Program-made: the position numbers and the translations under genes
Assembly: GCA_964425745.1 (NCBI GenBank)
Contig: CAYRNW010000001.1
Location: 124,001-188,000, forward strand
Direction of reading: 5' to 3'
DNA: 64,000 nt
Source of the DNA: CALCNS01 sp964425745
GTDB taxonomy: Bacteria > Bacillota > JAAYKD01
Shown: positions 23,744 to 31,693 of the stretch, piece by piece
How positions within the stretch are numbered: position 1 is the first letter of the stretch
Layout: every line of letters begins with the position of its first letter
The notes under the pieces: model-generated
Database searches by the model: none
What the model was told of the DNA's origin: nothing
Seen by the model: only the letters and a program-made list of their open reading frames with translations

Positions 23744-24987
23744 TGGAAGAAGCATCAAAAAAAAGTGAATCGAGTCTTTTAGCCCTGATTGGCATTCTAG
23801 CAAGTTATATTTTCGCGTATCTATATACCTTTCTGGCTACACACCCAATTTCATTGGGAAGAACTATTTTGGTCATTTTTAGTTTGGGTTTTTGTATCAG
23901 CACTGAGATCGTGTATCGTCGTAAGAAAGCAAGCTGGGAAAGTTGGATTTGGCTCATCTCTTTGTGGTTCATCATCCTCGGCATTGTCACACAACGCACG
24001 ACAATCTGGGGAGAGTATTCGATTCTGTTCAGCCACGCCTATGCGGTTTACTGGCTGTTATCCCGTTCAGGGATTGTTATCGCTCGTGAAAGCAGCATTT
24101 TCCTCCCCTTGGATATTGCCTTGGGATTTGTTGTTTTTCCAATCAAGAATTTTTTCTTACGGCTAAAAACCTTGTTTCTCATTGTTTTCGGTTCCTTGAA
24201 GAAGAGCAGTAGTTTAACAAGCAAAGTCAGTGTAACTATTGCACTGTTGTTTTCAATCTTCTTATTGTATACGGCGGGGTCGCTTTTAGCTTCTGCCGAT
24301 GAGACCTTTCACCGCCTTTTAAGAAGTGTTTTAGATTTTTTTCGTATAGAAAATTTCGAACAATTCGTTTTGAGATTTCTAATCAGTATACCCATTGGAG
24401 CGTATCTTTATGGTTTGATTGTAGGAATTTCTCATGAAAGCAGAGAAAAATGGGATGCTGTTCGTGACCAAATCTACAAAAAATCCTCGCACCTTCGCAC
24501 GATTCCCAACAAAATATGGATCCTAATTTTGAGCCTTTTCATACTGCTTTATCTTTTCTTTTTTGTCTTGCAAGCTAGTTATTTGTTTGGAGCTTTTCTG
24601 CAACAGCTCCCCGAAAACTTCACTGTTGCTCAATACGCACGCCAAGGGTTCTTTGAGCTATGTGCTATTATGGCTTTAAACTTTTCTTTATTAGGGGTGA
24701 TTGCGCTAAGCAACCTACAGCCTTTGCGTGATACCAAACAATTGAAACGCTTGACCACCGCTTTACTTTTGCAAGGTGTCATTTTTGCCGGTATCGCATT
24801 TTCCAAACTATATCTTTACATTCAACGTTTTGGCTTTACTCCTTTGCGATTACAAAGTACGTGGTTGACTTTCGTTTTATTGGTAGGTAGCATTTCCGCA
24901 CTCTATTCTCTGCACACCGGTAAAAAAAGTATGCGCTTGTGGATCTTATTCAGCGGAGTCTCTCTTTCTCTAATGAATCTTTTCTAA
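23743..24987 (+). CDS. DUF4173/DUF4153-like membrane protein
   Basis: A 414-residue protein with about ten to twelve hydrophobic segments and few charged loops. The segment LFGAFLQQLPENFTVAQYARQGFFELC is characteristic of DUF4173/DUF4153 proteins, followed by an LNFSLLGVIALSN helix. It is translationally coupled to the HTH gene. No enzymatic motif is recognised and the function is unknown. No terminator is visible after it; 114 bp separate it from the heliorhodopsin gene. Confidence 0.78.
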   Translation: MEEASKKSESSLLALIGILASYIFAYLYTFLATHPISLGRTILVIFSLGFCISTEIVYRRKKASWESWIWLISLWFIILGIVTQRTTIWGEYSILFSHAYAVYWLLSRSGIVIARESSIFLPLDIALGFVVFPIKNFFLRLKTLFLIVFGSLKKSSSLTSKVSVTIALLFSIFLLYTAGSLLASADETFHRLLRSVLDFFRIENFEQFVLRFLISIPIGAYLYGLIVGISHESREKWDAVRDQIYKKSSHLRTIPNKIWILILSLFILLYLFFFVLQASYLFGAFLQQLPENFTVAQYARQGFFELCAIMALNFSLLGVIALSNLQPLRDTKQLKRLTTALLLQGVIFAGIAFSKLYLYIQRFGFTPLRLQSTWLTFVLLVGSISALYSLHTGKKSMRLWILFSGVSLSLMNLF

Positions 24988-25032
24988 CGATTTGGTTACA
25001 AAATTTATGTGACTAAGACACATTTGAAGCAC

Positions 25033-25060
25033 TTGCTTTTTCATTTGTTCTCCCTAATAA
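25033..25060 (+). promoter_or_regulatory. Candidate promoter of heliorhodopsin gene
   Basis: TTGCTT, 16-bp spacer, TAATAA. The match is moderate; a PerR/Fur-like box follows immediately. Confidence 0.5.
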
Positions 25061-25064
25061 TACA

Positions 25065-25083
25065 AATAAGAATCATTCTTATT
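25065..25083. promoter_or_regulatory. PerR/Fur-like box before heliorhodopsin
   Basis: Perfect 9-1-9 palindrome AATAAGAAT-C-ATTCTTATT, located over the expected transcription start. It shares the 13-base core AATAAGAATCATT with the box before the perR-like gene (31696-31708). Confidence 0.8.
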
Positions 25084-25101
25084 AAATAAGGAGAGCATAT
25101 T

Positions 25102-25884
25102 ATGAAACCCACTTCTTTACAAAGTCTGCGACGCTTCAATACAATCATGGGGTTTTTCCATTTGATACAAGCGTTAGGTATGACCTACTTGTATGCAACC
25201 TATGATAAAGCTTCCAATTTCAAAATTCCAGTCTTTTCGAACTTCCTTACTTTCAATACCACATTGGGACGTTTGGTTACAGAAACCAATACTGTTTTCA
25301 CAGTTCCATTTGCGTTGTGGGTCGCCGCTTTTCTCTATCTGTCAGCAATCGCTCATTTTATCATTTCAATTCCGGCAGGAAACCAGATCTATAATCGCTA
25401 CTTAGGCAAGGGTATGAATCCTTTCCGCTGGTATGAATACGCCTTGAGCTCTTCCTTGATGATTGTCTTGATCGGATTACTTTTCGCTATATATGACATC
25501 GGAGCAATCCTCTTAATGTTTGGCCTTAACGCAACGATGAACTTGTTCGGTTTACTCATGGAGCAAATGAACCAAAACGCGAAAAAGATTCAATGGAGTC
25601 CTTTCGTATTCGGTTCCGTGGCAGGAATCATCCCCTGGATTGTTATCGTAATGCACACCTTTGGTAATTCTGATCTTAGTCGAGTTCCCTGGTTTGCTTA
25701 CGCAATCTTCGGTTCCTATTTTGTCTTCTTTAACCTTTTCCCAATTAACATGATCCTTCAATACAAAAAGATTGGCAAATGGAAAGATTATCTCTACGGT
25801 GAGAGAGTCTATATCATTCTGAGCTTAGCTGCCAAAACCGTCTTGGCTTGGTTGGTTTTCTTTGGTATCATGCAACCGGTCTAA
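25102..25884 (+). CDS. Heliorhodopsin
   Basis: Seven-helix retinal protein of the heliorhodopsin family, distinct from type 1 rhodopsins and inserted with the opposite orientation. The 260-residue protein has seven hydrophobic segments. The last helix holds ERVYIILSLAAKTVLAW, with the retinal Schiff-base Lys245 and Ser241 one turn before. Helix 3 holds RWYEYALSSSLM with Glu112 at the expected counterion position. His20 and His85 match two conserved histidines of helices 1 and 2. The ATG follows AAGGAGAG. Family members have long photocycles and no proven pump activity; the role is probably sensory or regulatory. No carotenoid-cleaving oxygenase is in the window, so the retinal source is unknown. 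A terminator follows, making it monocistronic. Confidence 0.93.
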   Translation: MKPTSLQSLRRFNTIMGFFHLIQALGMTYLYATYDKASNFKIPVFSNFLTFNTTLGRLVTETNTVFTVPFALWVAAFLYLSAIAHFIISIPAGNQIYNRYLGKGMNPFRWYEYALSSSLMIVLIGLLFAIYDIGAILLMFGLNATMNLFGLLMEQMNQNAKKIQWSPFVFGSVAGIIPWIVIVMHTFGNSDLSRVPWFAYAIFGSYFVFFNLFPINMILQYKKIGKWKDYLYGERVYIILSLAAKTVLAWLVFFGIMQPV

Positions 25885-25895
25885 CTAGTTTATTT

Positions 25896-25927
25896 CAAAA
25901 CCGTTCCTGCAAGGAGCGGTTTTTTCT
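25896..25927 (+). terminator. Intrinsic terminator after heliorhodopsin
   Basis: Twelve-bp stem AAAACCGTTCCT/AGGAGCGGTTTT with one G-T pair and a 3-base loop, ending in TTTTTT. Confidence 0.93.
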
Positions 25928-25937
25928 TTTTCTACAC

Positions 25938-25966
25938 TTGGAAAATCGTGCAGAATTTGTTATAAT
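25938..25966 (+). promoter_or_regulatory. Sigma-A promoter of UDP-sugar pyrophosphorylase gene
   Basis: TTGGAA, 17-bp spacer, TATAAT, 30 bp before the start. Confidence 0.8.
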
Positions 25967-25996
25967 GAGAACAGAATAATACAAGGGGTGTGAATC

Positions 25997-27223
25997 ATGA
26001 TTCCATCGGAATTATTGCAACGTCTTCACCAATATGATCAAGAACATTTGATCCAATACTATTATGAGTTGTCCAAAGAGGAACAACTGGATCTGATCCA
26101 GCAACTGGAATCGATTGATTTTGAACTCTTAAAATTGATTGAGAACAAAGATCAAGAGATTCAAAAAGGTAGCATCGCTCCTTTAGGCGCGTTAACGGTA
26201 GATGAAATTGACAGGCACGAGCAAACGTATCGAGCAGCAGGTTTAGAAGCGATTCGCCAAAGAAAAATTGGAGCAGTCCTCTTAGCCGGAGGTCAAGGTA
26301 CACGCTTAGGTTTTGAACATCCCAAAGGAATGTTGAATCTGGGTGAAACGAAAGAGCTTTTTCTCTTCGAACAATTAATCAAAAACCTGCTACAAGTGGT
26401 TCATGAAGCGGATTCTTGGATACCTCTTTTGGTGATGACGAGTGAAAAAAACAACCAAGAAACCATTACCTTTTTTACGGAGCATCGATTTTTTGGCTAT
26501 AACCAAGAGTATGTTCGCTTTTTCATCCAAGAAATGGCCCCTTCAGCAGACTATAACGGTAAAATTTATCTTGAAGAAAAGGGGAGAGTCAGCCTTTCAC
26601 CCAATGGCAATGGAGGCTGGTTTTCATCCTTGGTAAAAGCCAATCTCCTGCCTAAGCTCAAAGAATGGGGGGTTGAATGGCTCAATATTTTCTCCGTTGA
26701 TAATCCCTTGCAAAAAATGGTAGATCCTGTCTTTGTGGGAGCAACTCTGTTGGGAAGTTTCGTTAGTGCTTCTAAGGTTGTTCGGAAAGCCTTTCCCGAG
26801 GAAAGAGTTGGTGTACTGTGCTTGGAAGACGGAAAACCCTCTATTGTAGAATATTTCGAACTGACCGATGAAATGGTTCATGCTCGTGATGAAAAAGGCG
26901 AGTTGCTCTATAACTTCGGCGTAATTTTAAATTACCTGTTTCGGGTTGACCGGCTGGAAGCAATTTTGGAACAACATTTACCCTTGCATATTGTCAAAAA
27001 AAAGATTCCTCATTTGGATGATCAAGGAGAATTGGTTCAACCACAAGCAAACAACGGATATAAATTCGAAACTTTGGTTTTAGATATGATTCGCCTTATG
27101 GACAATTGTTTATCGTTTGAAGTGCTTCGTGAAAAAGAATTTGCCCCTATCAAGAATAAAGATGGTGTCGATTCCCTTGAAACATCTCGGCAGCTTCTTA
27201 AGCAAAACGGCATTACTTTATAA
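25997..27223 (+). CDS. UDPGP family uridylyltransferase (UDP-N-acetylhexosamine pyrophosphorylase-like)
   Basis: Nucleotidyltransferase of the eukaryote-type UDPGP/UAP1 family, not the GlmU family. It should make a UDP-sugar from UTP and a sugar-1-phosphate. The 408-residue protein has a helical N-terminus, then the signature VLLAGGQGTRLGFEHPKGM (residues about 95-113), the NGNGGWFSSL substrate motif and NIFSVDNPLQKM. The start follows AAGGGGTG. The exact sugar (GlcNAc, GalNAc or Glc) cannot be told. It is monocistronic, with its own promoter and terminator. Confidence 0.9.
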   Translation: MIPSELLQRLHQYDQEHLIQYYYELSKEEQLDLIQQLESIDFELLKLIENKDQEIQKGSIAPLGALTVDEIDRHEQTYRAAGLEAIRQRKIGAVLLAGGQGTRLGFEHPKGMLNLGETKELFLFEQLIKNLLQVVHEADSWIPLLVMTSEKNNQETITFFTEHRFFGYNQEYVRFFIQEMAPSADYNGKIYLEEKGRVSLSPNGNGGWFSSLVKANLLPKLKEWGVEWLNIFSVDNPLQKMVDPVFVGATLLGSFVSASKVVRKAFPEERVGVLCLEDGKPSIVEYFELTDEMVHARDEKGELLYNFGVILNYLFRVDRLEAILEQHLPLHIVKKKIPHLDDQGELVQPQANNGYKFETLVLDMIRLMDNCLSFEVLREKEFAPIKNKDGVDSLETSRQLLKQNGITL

Positions 27224-27234
27224 ATAGAAACGAA

Positions 27235-27273
27235 AAAAGAACAGACTTGCCGATAAAGCTTGTCTGTTCTTTT
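27235..27273. terminator. Bidirectional terminator
   Basis: Twelve-bp stem AAAAGAACAGAC/GTCTGTTCTTTT between the convergent UDPGP and EamA genes. It has T on the 3' side of both strands. Confidence 0.88.
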
Positions 27274-27284
27274 GAAAATATCTA

Positions 27285-28178
27285 TTATCTTTGTAGCACT
27301 TTCCACTTTTCCTCAAACAGCGGATAAAATTGACTGATAATCATACCGCAAACAATGAAAAGTCCACCTGTTACTGTGGTTAGATTTTGTTGCTCTTTCA
27401 AAATATAGAAACTAAAAATCGCTGAAAAAACCGGTTCAAAGGTTAGAATCATAGCAGCTTGGCCGGCGGACATTTCTTTTTGTGCGTAGATTTGTATGGT
27501 ATAAGCAAAGGCGGTACCAAACGCACTTAAAAACAGGATGATCCACCAAGTTCTGGGGCTTATGTGTGCTAAAGAGGGAATCTCTTCCAGAAAAAAGGCC
27601 ATGAAGAAGGAAAACAAGGCCACGGTGGCAAATTGTATGGTAGCAACACTCGCTGGATTACTGTCGGGGTGCAATCGTGCTACTAAAATGATTTGGATTG
27701 CAAAACCAAAAGCACAGAGCAAGACGAGTAAATCACCTTGATTAAAATTGATTTGCTCATCTAATAGACCCGACATCAACGCTAGTCCGACTAAAGCTAA
27801 AACTACTCCAACGATGAGAGATTTGGGTGGCTTCTGACGATTGATAAAAAAAAGTAATATGGGAACCAAAACAACCGAAAAAGCAGTAAAGAACCCTGCT
27901 TTACTGGCTGTTGTTAGATTCACCCCCAATGTTTGTGTCAGATATGCAAAGAAAATTGCAATACCTAATGGAAAGGCTTTTGTAAAGGTGGGTTTTAAGT
28001 TTTGAAATAGTTGCTTAGGAAAGAGTACACCCATGATCAAGGTCGTTAAGGTATAACGAATTCCTAAATAAAATAGGGGTGGAATTTCTTCTAAAACGAT
28101 TTTTGAAAGGGGAAACGTGGATCCCCAAATCACTGTAACGGAGAGCAACGCCGCTGTCGCTGCAAGATATTTGAGCAT
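27285..28178 (-). CDS. EamA/DMT family transporter
   Basis: A 297-residue membrane protein with two EamA repeats and about ten helices. Signature parts are VIWGSTFPLSKIVLEEIPP at the N-terminus and ILTFEPVFSAIFSF in the second repeat. ATG 28178 is chosen for its AAGGAG; the longer upstream frame runs into the divergent promoter region. It is not a close copy of the transporter at 15203. Substrate unknown. Confidence 0.9.
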   Translation of the reverse strand: MLKYLAATAALLSVTVIWGSTFPLSKIVLEEIPPLFYLGIRYTLTTLIMGVLFPKQLFQNLKPTFTKAFPLGIAIFFAYLTQTLGVNLTTASKAGFFTAFSVVLVPILLFFINRQKPPKSLIVGVVLALVGLALMSGLLDEQINFNQGDLLVLLCAFGFAIQIILVARLHPDSNPASVATIQFATVALFSFFMAFFLEEIPSLAHISPRTWWIILFLSAFGTAFAYTIQIYAQKEMSAGQAAMILTFEPVFSAIFSFYILKEQQNLTTVTGGLFIVCGMIISQFYPLFEEKWKVLQR

Positions 28179-28242
28179 AATAGAACTCCTTTTCGTGCAG
28201 TGGATATTAATCAAATATGTATAAGGGGGGAGGGAGGTACAT

Positions 28243-29001
28243 ATGTCTTCTTTAGCGATGGTAGGCCTTATCTTAAAGATCATATTCTATGGTATTCTCG
28301 GTCTCCTCGGTTTCATCCTGCTGCTATTGGCATTTCCTTTCCACCTTTCAGTCACAGGATATTACGACGGCAACGAGTTTAGTTATGATTTAAAGGTCAA
28401 ATATGCTTGGCTAATACCGTTAGATCGAATTTTAAAATCAAGATTACAACCTCGTAGCAAAGCTGTTCCGAGTGCTACGAAGACAGTCTCTAAGAAGCCG
28501 ATTACACCCACTCGCCAAAATCCTTCCGAAGTTAAACCTCCAGTTGCGGAGCGATCTTCTCCTAAGTCTCAAGAAGCCATATCAGCGGAACCCATCGTAC
28601 AAAGTCAAAAACGAATCGATGTTCAAGAGATCCTCCACTGGATCAGCTGGGCTCTCGAACAAAAAGAAACCTTTTGGAGAGCTTTTTTACGACTTTTCCG
28701 ATTACTCCATATTCGTCCATTGCTCCTTCGAGGTCAACTTGGTTTAGAGGACCCCGCTGATACAGCCTTTTTGTTCTCGGCAATCTATGGCGCTTTACCC
28801 TCGGTTCCGTTCCTTGCCTTTTGCGTTCAACCCAATTATCGTGAACAGACCTTATCTGGATCGATCCGTTTTAAATGTCACATTTCTATTTTAGAGATTC
28901 CCCTAACTCTGATTCTCAACCGTGATTTAAGAAGAACTTTATTGATGATCTACCGGATGTCCCGTCCAAATAGCACAACCTTGAAACCTGCGGAGATTTA
29001 G
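28243..29001 (+). CDS. DUF2953 domain-containing protein (YtfI-like)
   Basis: A 252-residue protein with one N-terminal membrane anchor (residues about 5-32), a proline/serine-rich linker (about 75-120), and a C-terminal DUF2953 region including RGQLGLEDPADTAFLFSAIYGAL. The start follows GGGAGGGAGG. It precedes gerW (ytfJ-like), the same pairing as ytfI-ytfJ in Bacillus, where expression is linked to sporulation. Molecular function unknown. Confidence 0.88.
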   Translation: MSSLAMVGLILKIIFYGILGLLGFILLLLAFPFHLSVTGYYDGNEFSYDLKVKYAWLIPLDRILKSRLQPRSKAVPSATKTVSKKPITPTRQNPSEVKPPVAERSSPKSQEAISAEPIVQSQKRIDVQEILHWISWALEQKETFWRAFLRLFRLLHIRPLLLRGQLGLEDPADTAFLFSAIYGALPSVPFLAFCVQPNYREQTLSGSIRFKCHISILEIPLTLILNRDLRRTLLMIYRMSRPNSTTLKPAEI

Positions 29002-29034
29002 CTCCGAATTATGAAAAATGAGAGGAAGATGAAC

Positions 29035-29457
29035 ATGCAGAAAGAATACTTAGGCACATTAATGGAAGATTTAAAAAAACTAGTGACTTCGGAGACCGTC
29101 ATCGGCGAACCGATTCTTGTCAATGGCGTGACCATTTTACCCGTTGTCGGAATCACCTTTGGATTTGGTTCGGGAGGAAATGATGCAACGGCCAATGAAG
29201 CGATTCGAGGGAGTTCATCGGTTGGAGCGGGCGGTGGAGCCAAAATCATTCCCTTAGCCTTTTTAGTTGTCAACGGAGATCAAGTTAGCCTTTTGCAACT
29301 CCAACACCAAAAAGCGAATACCAGTCTAGATCGCCTTATTGATATCATGCCCGGCATTATGGATAAGGTTCAAAATCAGTTTATGAAAAAGAAAACCAAT
29401 GTTTCCGATTTAGCAACCGAAGCCGCTATGAAACTGGTTCCTGAAGACCAAAAATAA
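29035..29457 (+). CDS. gerW: GerW family sporulation protein (YtfJ-like)
   Basis: A 140-residue protein with the GerW pattern: EPILVNGVTILPVVGITFGFG, a glycine-rich stretch with GAGGGAKI, then PLAFLVVNGDQVSLL. In Bacillus subtilis the homologue is needed for efficient spore germination with some nutrients. ATG 29035 is chosen because GAGGAAG lies 6 bp upstream; ATG 29011 and 29029 are in frame but poorly spaced. It retains a spore-associated gene in a window where other sporulation genes are absent from their usual sites. Confidence 0.92.
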   Translation: MQKEYLGTLMEDLKKLVTSETVIGEPILVNGVTILPVVGITFGFGSGGNDATANEAIRGSSSVGAGGGAKIIPLAFLVVNGDQVSLLQLQHQKANTSLDRLIDIMPGIMDKVQNQFMKKKTNVSDLATEAAMKLVPEDQK

Positions 29458-29479
29458 GAACAGATGAGGTTTTCCATTG

Positions 29480-30082
29480 ATGAACACTTCGACTTTCGTC
29501 TATATAGGCATCTTTGCTTATTTATGTGGTTCGATTCCTTCGGCTTTTCTCATAGGAAAAGCTATGGCTCAAATCGATATCCGCCAACATGGAAGCGGAA
29601 ATGTAGGTAGCACCAACGCCCTCCGCACGCTTGGTTTAAAAGGCGGATTATTGTCATTGTTGGGCGATATCTTTAAAACCATTGCAGCCTTGGCTTTGCC
29701 CTTCTTTTTAAGAACCCCTGATCTTGGGTTCTTCGTTGCCGGATTAAGTGTCATTATTGGGCATAATTGGTCCGTATTCTTAAGATTTAAAGGGGGGAAA
29801 GGTGTAGCAGTCTCGGCCTCTGTCATTACTTTATTATACCCCTGGGTCGGCATTGCTTCACTCGTACTCTTGGTTCTGGTCGTTTGGCGTAGTAAATATG
29901 TCTCGCTGGGTTCCATTCTCATGGCGATGTTTTGGTTATTAGGAATCCTTCTATTACGATTTCCAGCAGAAGACATCGGCTTTACTTCAATGTTAACACT
30001 CTTGATTCTGGTTCAACATCGAGGGAATATCCAACGGCTTCTTAAAGGGGAAGAGCGAAAAATTAGTTTTACAAAAAAATAA
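29480..30082 (+). CDS. plsY: Acyl-phosphate:glycerol-3-phosphate acyltransferase PlsY
   Basis: Integral membrane enzyme that uses acyl-phosphate from PlsX to acylate glycerol-3-phosphate, the first step of phospholipid synthesis. The motifs GSIPSAFLIGK, HGSGNVGSTNALRTLG and HNWSVFLRFKGGKGVA are intact. The start is ATG 29480 or the adjacent TTG 29477, both after GATGAGGT. It is about 200 residues with five to seven helices. The stop codon overlaps the terminator stem. Confidence 0.97.
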   Translation: MNTSTFVYIGIFAYLCGSIPSAFLIGKAMAQIDIRQHGSGNVGSTNALRTLGLKGGLLSLLGDIFKTIAALALPFFLRTPDLGFFVAGLSVIIGHNWSVFLRFKGGKGVAVSASVITLLYPWVGIASLVLLVLVVWRSKYVSLGSILMAMFWLLGILLLRFPAEDIGFTSMLTLLILVQHRGNIQRLLKGEERKISFTKK

Positions 30083-30109
30083 CGGGCAAAGCGCCCGTTT
30101 TTTTTTAGA
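30081..30109. terminator. Bidirectional terminator between plsY and TraX-like gene
   Basis: Seven-bp stem AACGGGC/GCCCGTT flanked by A-run on the left and T-run on the right, so it works for both convergent genes. Confidence 0.88.
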
Positions 30110-30827
30110 GATTTTTAAATAGAACGTAGAAAAAAAGTAGGTGAACCGGGTAGAACCAATAGAAAAGGTACCGTAACGATAAACCTCGTTGTCCGTTATA
30201 AAAGTGAATCGGTAAAAGTGCAAAGACGGCTGTATACTGAGCCGATAACCATAATGCCAGGATTATTTGACCTTCGATTTTTAAATTGCGAGCAAATTCA
30301 TGAATCACAATCAATCCTATGCCATACCAAGAATAATCGGTCTTTAAGAAGGTCGCTAGAAGCATGCCGGCTACCGGTATCAACCATTTCCATAACGTAT
30401 CGGTATATTTCTGCATTAACCATAAAACCGCTAACCCTAAGGCCAAGGTAAAGAAAACATTCTGATACGAAAAATCGAAAATGATTCGGCTACGGGCTAA
30501 ATCAAAAGGGATTTCTGATATCAGTGCAAATAGGCTCAAACGAATTAAATAGTTCTTTTTACTCCGTGTATGCAGAAATCCTTCAACTAAGAGAAACGTA
30601 AATAGTGGAAAAGCAAGGCGGCCGATCAAGCGGAGTGTTGTATCCAAAGTTTTCAGTTGCGTTAAGGTTAGTCCCCATAAAATCGGCTTAGTCATATAAG
30701 GATTAGCATTAAACAGGATCGGTTCAATTAGGAAAGCACCGATATGATCGATAAACATGGTTATAATTGCAATCAATTTCAAAGTACTACCCGTTAAGCC
30801 TTTTTTGACTTCAACACTTGTATCCAT
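30105..30827 (-). CDS. TraX family membrane protein
   Basis: A 240-residue polytopic protein of the TraX family, named after the F-plasmid pilin acetylase but common in Firmicutes chromosomes with unknown substrates. It starts with TGSTLKLIAIITMFIDHIGAF and contains RLIGRLAFPLFTFLLVEGF, both typical. ATG 30827 follows AGGTG; a TTG 18 bp upstream is less likely. There is no conjugation gene nearby, so it is not evidence of a plasmid. Confidence 0.88.
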   Translation of the reverse strand: MDTSVEVKKGLTGSTLKLIAIITMFIDHIGAFLIEPILFNANPYMTKPILWGLTLTQLKTLDTTLRLIGRLAFPLFTFLLVEGFLHTRSKKNYLIRLSLFALISEIPFDLARSRIIFDFSYQNVFFTLALGLAVLWLMQKYTDTLWKWLIPVAGMLLATFLKTDYSWYGIGLIVIHEFARNLKIEGQIILALWLSAQYTAVFALLPIHFYNGQRGLSLRYLFYWFYPVHLLFFYVLFKNL

Positions 30828-30843
30828 ACCACACCTCACTTCC

Positions 30844-30870
30844 AAAAAAAATAAACCCCATCTAGGGGGT
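30844..30870 (-). terminator. Terminator after tRNA-Trp
   Basis: On the minus strand, ACCCC and GGGGT pair around a 6-base loop, followed by a T-rich run of eight or more. Confidence 0.75.
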
Positions 30871-30885
30871 CATTTTTTTGAAAAA

Positions 30886-30961
30886 TGGCAGGGGAGGAGG
30901 GACTCGAACCCGCAACCAACGGTTTTGGAGACCGCTACTCTACCAATTGAGCTACTCCCCT
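30886..30961 (-). tRNA. tRNA-Trp (anticodon CCA)
   Basis: A 76-base cloverleaf on the minus strand: acceptor AGGGGAG/CTCCCCT, anticodon loop CTCCAAA giving CCA, discriminator G73 (bacterial Trp identity) and encoded CCA end. Confidence 0.96.
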
Positions 30962-30996
30962 AAATCCATGTGCTGGTCTTGACACCAACGAGAGTT

Positions 30997-31026
30997 ATTA
31001 TACACTATGAAGCTTAACAACGTCAA
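30997..31026 (-). promoter_or_regulatory. Promoter of tRNA-Trp
   Basis: On the minus strand TTGACG, 18-bp spacer, TATAAT, about 36 bp before the tRNA. Confidence 0.75.
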
Positions 31027-31171
31027 CAGATTCTTCTTTGTTTTTTTGTAGTTTGTAAGAGGATTTGTCAAAAGTGTTCAGATTAATCCATAGAGCCTAA
31101 AGAGACCCTTCAGAAGAGCTGACTTGAAGATTCGAACGAAACCAATGGCACAAGGCTTTTTCCCATCCTTT

Positions 31172-31203
31172 TAACTTCTCAAAATATGTATTTTGAGAAG
31201 TTA
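31172..31203. repeat. Perfect 15-bp inverted repeat
   Basis: TAACTTCTCAAAATA and its reverse complement separated by 2 bases, in a 221-bp gene-free stretch (31027-31247) between the tRNA-Trp promoter and perR. There is no U-run on either strand. The rest of the stretch shows nothing I can assign. Confidence 0.7.
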
Positions 31204-31211
31204 TGTATCGT

Positions 31212-31236
31212 AAAAAATGAAGGTATTGAAATACCT
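31212..31236 (-). terminator. Terminator of perR-like gene
   Basis: On the minus strand AGGTATT/AATACCT with a 2-base loop, then TCA and six T, 12 bp after the stop codon. Confidence 0.65.
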
Positions 31237-31247
31237 CCAACACCTTC

Positions 31248-31670
31248 TTAAGCTTCTTCCCCCGCGGATCTCGCTGGGTTCTTGGGTTCAAAATCCACTT
31301 GAGCGCAATTGACACAAACACCTTTAAAGAACAGTTCACTTTGTGTGATCTGAAAATTTGTCGCTTTCGTTACCAAGTGCTTGATGTCGGGTAAAACGCT
31401 GCTTGGAATGTCTAAAATACTGTTGCATTTTTCGCATAGCATATGAAAATGTGGTTTACTATTTCCATCAAAATAACCGGCAGCATCTGGTACGTTTAAT
31501 TTGATAATCTCTCCCATTTCACACAATTGGTTTATATTACGATATACCGTAGCGATGCTGATGTTAGAATCAATTTCTTTGACCATTCGATAAATCTGGT
31601 CCGCCGATAAGTGACTATGGCTTTTCTGTAATGTATCTTTCACTAAATGTCTTTGTCTTGAATAGCGCAA
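31248..31670 (-). CDS. perR: Fur family regulator, PerR-like
   Basis: A 140-residue metal-dependent repressor. The N-terminal winged helix includes LSADQIYRMVKEI and ISIATVYRNINQLCEMGEI. The segment YFDGNSKPHFHMLCEKC is typical of PerR, giving the regulatory metal Asp and His residues and the first CxxC; the second is CVNC, forming the structural zinc site. PerR senses peroxide by metal-catalysed histidine oxidation. The start is TTG, after AGGTGA. A box at its own promoter suggests autoregulation, and the same box precedes the heliorhodopsin gene. Fur, Zur and PerR are hard to separate by sequence alone. Confidence 0.85.
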   Translation of the reverse strand: MRYSRQRHLVKDTLQKSHSHLSADQIYRMVKEIDSNISIATVYRNINQLCEMGEIIKLNVPDAAGYFDGNSKPHFHMLCEKCNSILDIPSSVLPDIKHLVTKATNFQITQSELFFKGVCVNCAQVDFEPKNPARSAGEEA

Positions 31671-31693
31671 TGGATTTCACCTACTTTAATTAC

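Noticed and set aside
29569..29976. 135-residue frame antisense to plsY
   Set aside because: Lies entirely inside plsY; no domain or ribosome binding site.
30105..30827. TraX-like gene as evidence of a conjugative element
   Set aside because: No transfer, relaxase or plasmid genes are nearby, and TraX-family proteins are common on Firmicutes chromosomes.
31097..31339. 80-residue minus-strand frame overlapping the perR end
   Set aside because: It overlaps the real perR frame, runs through a terminator and a perfect inverted repeat, and has no family signature or ribosome binding site.
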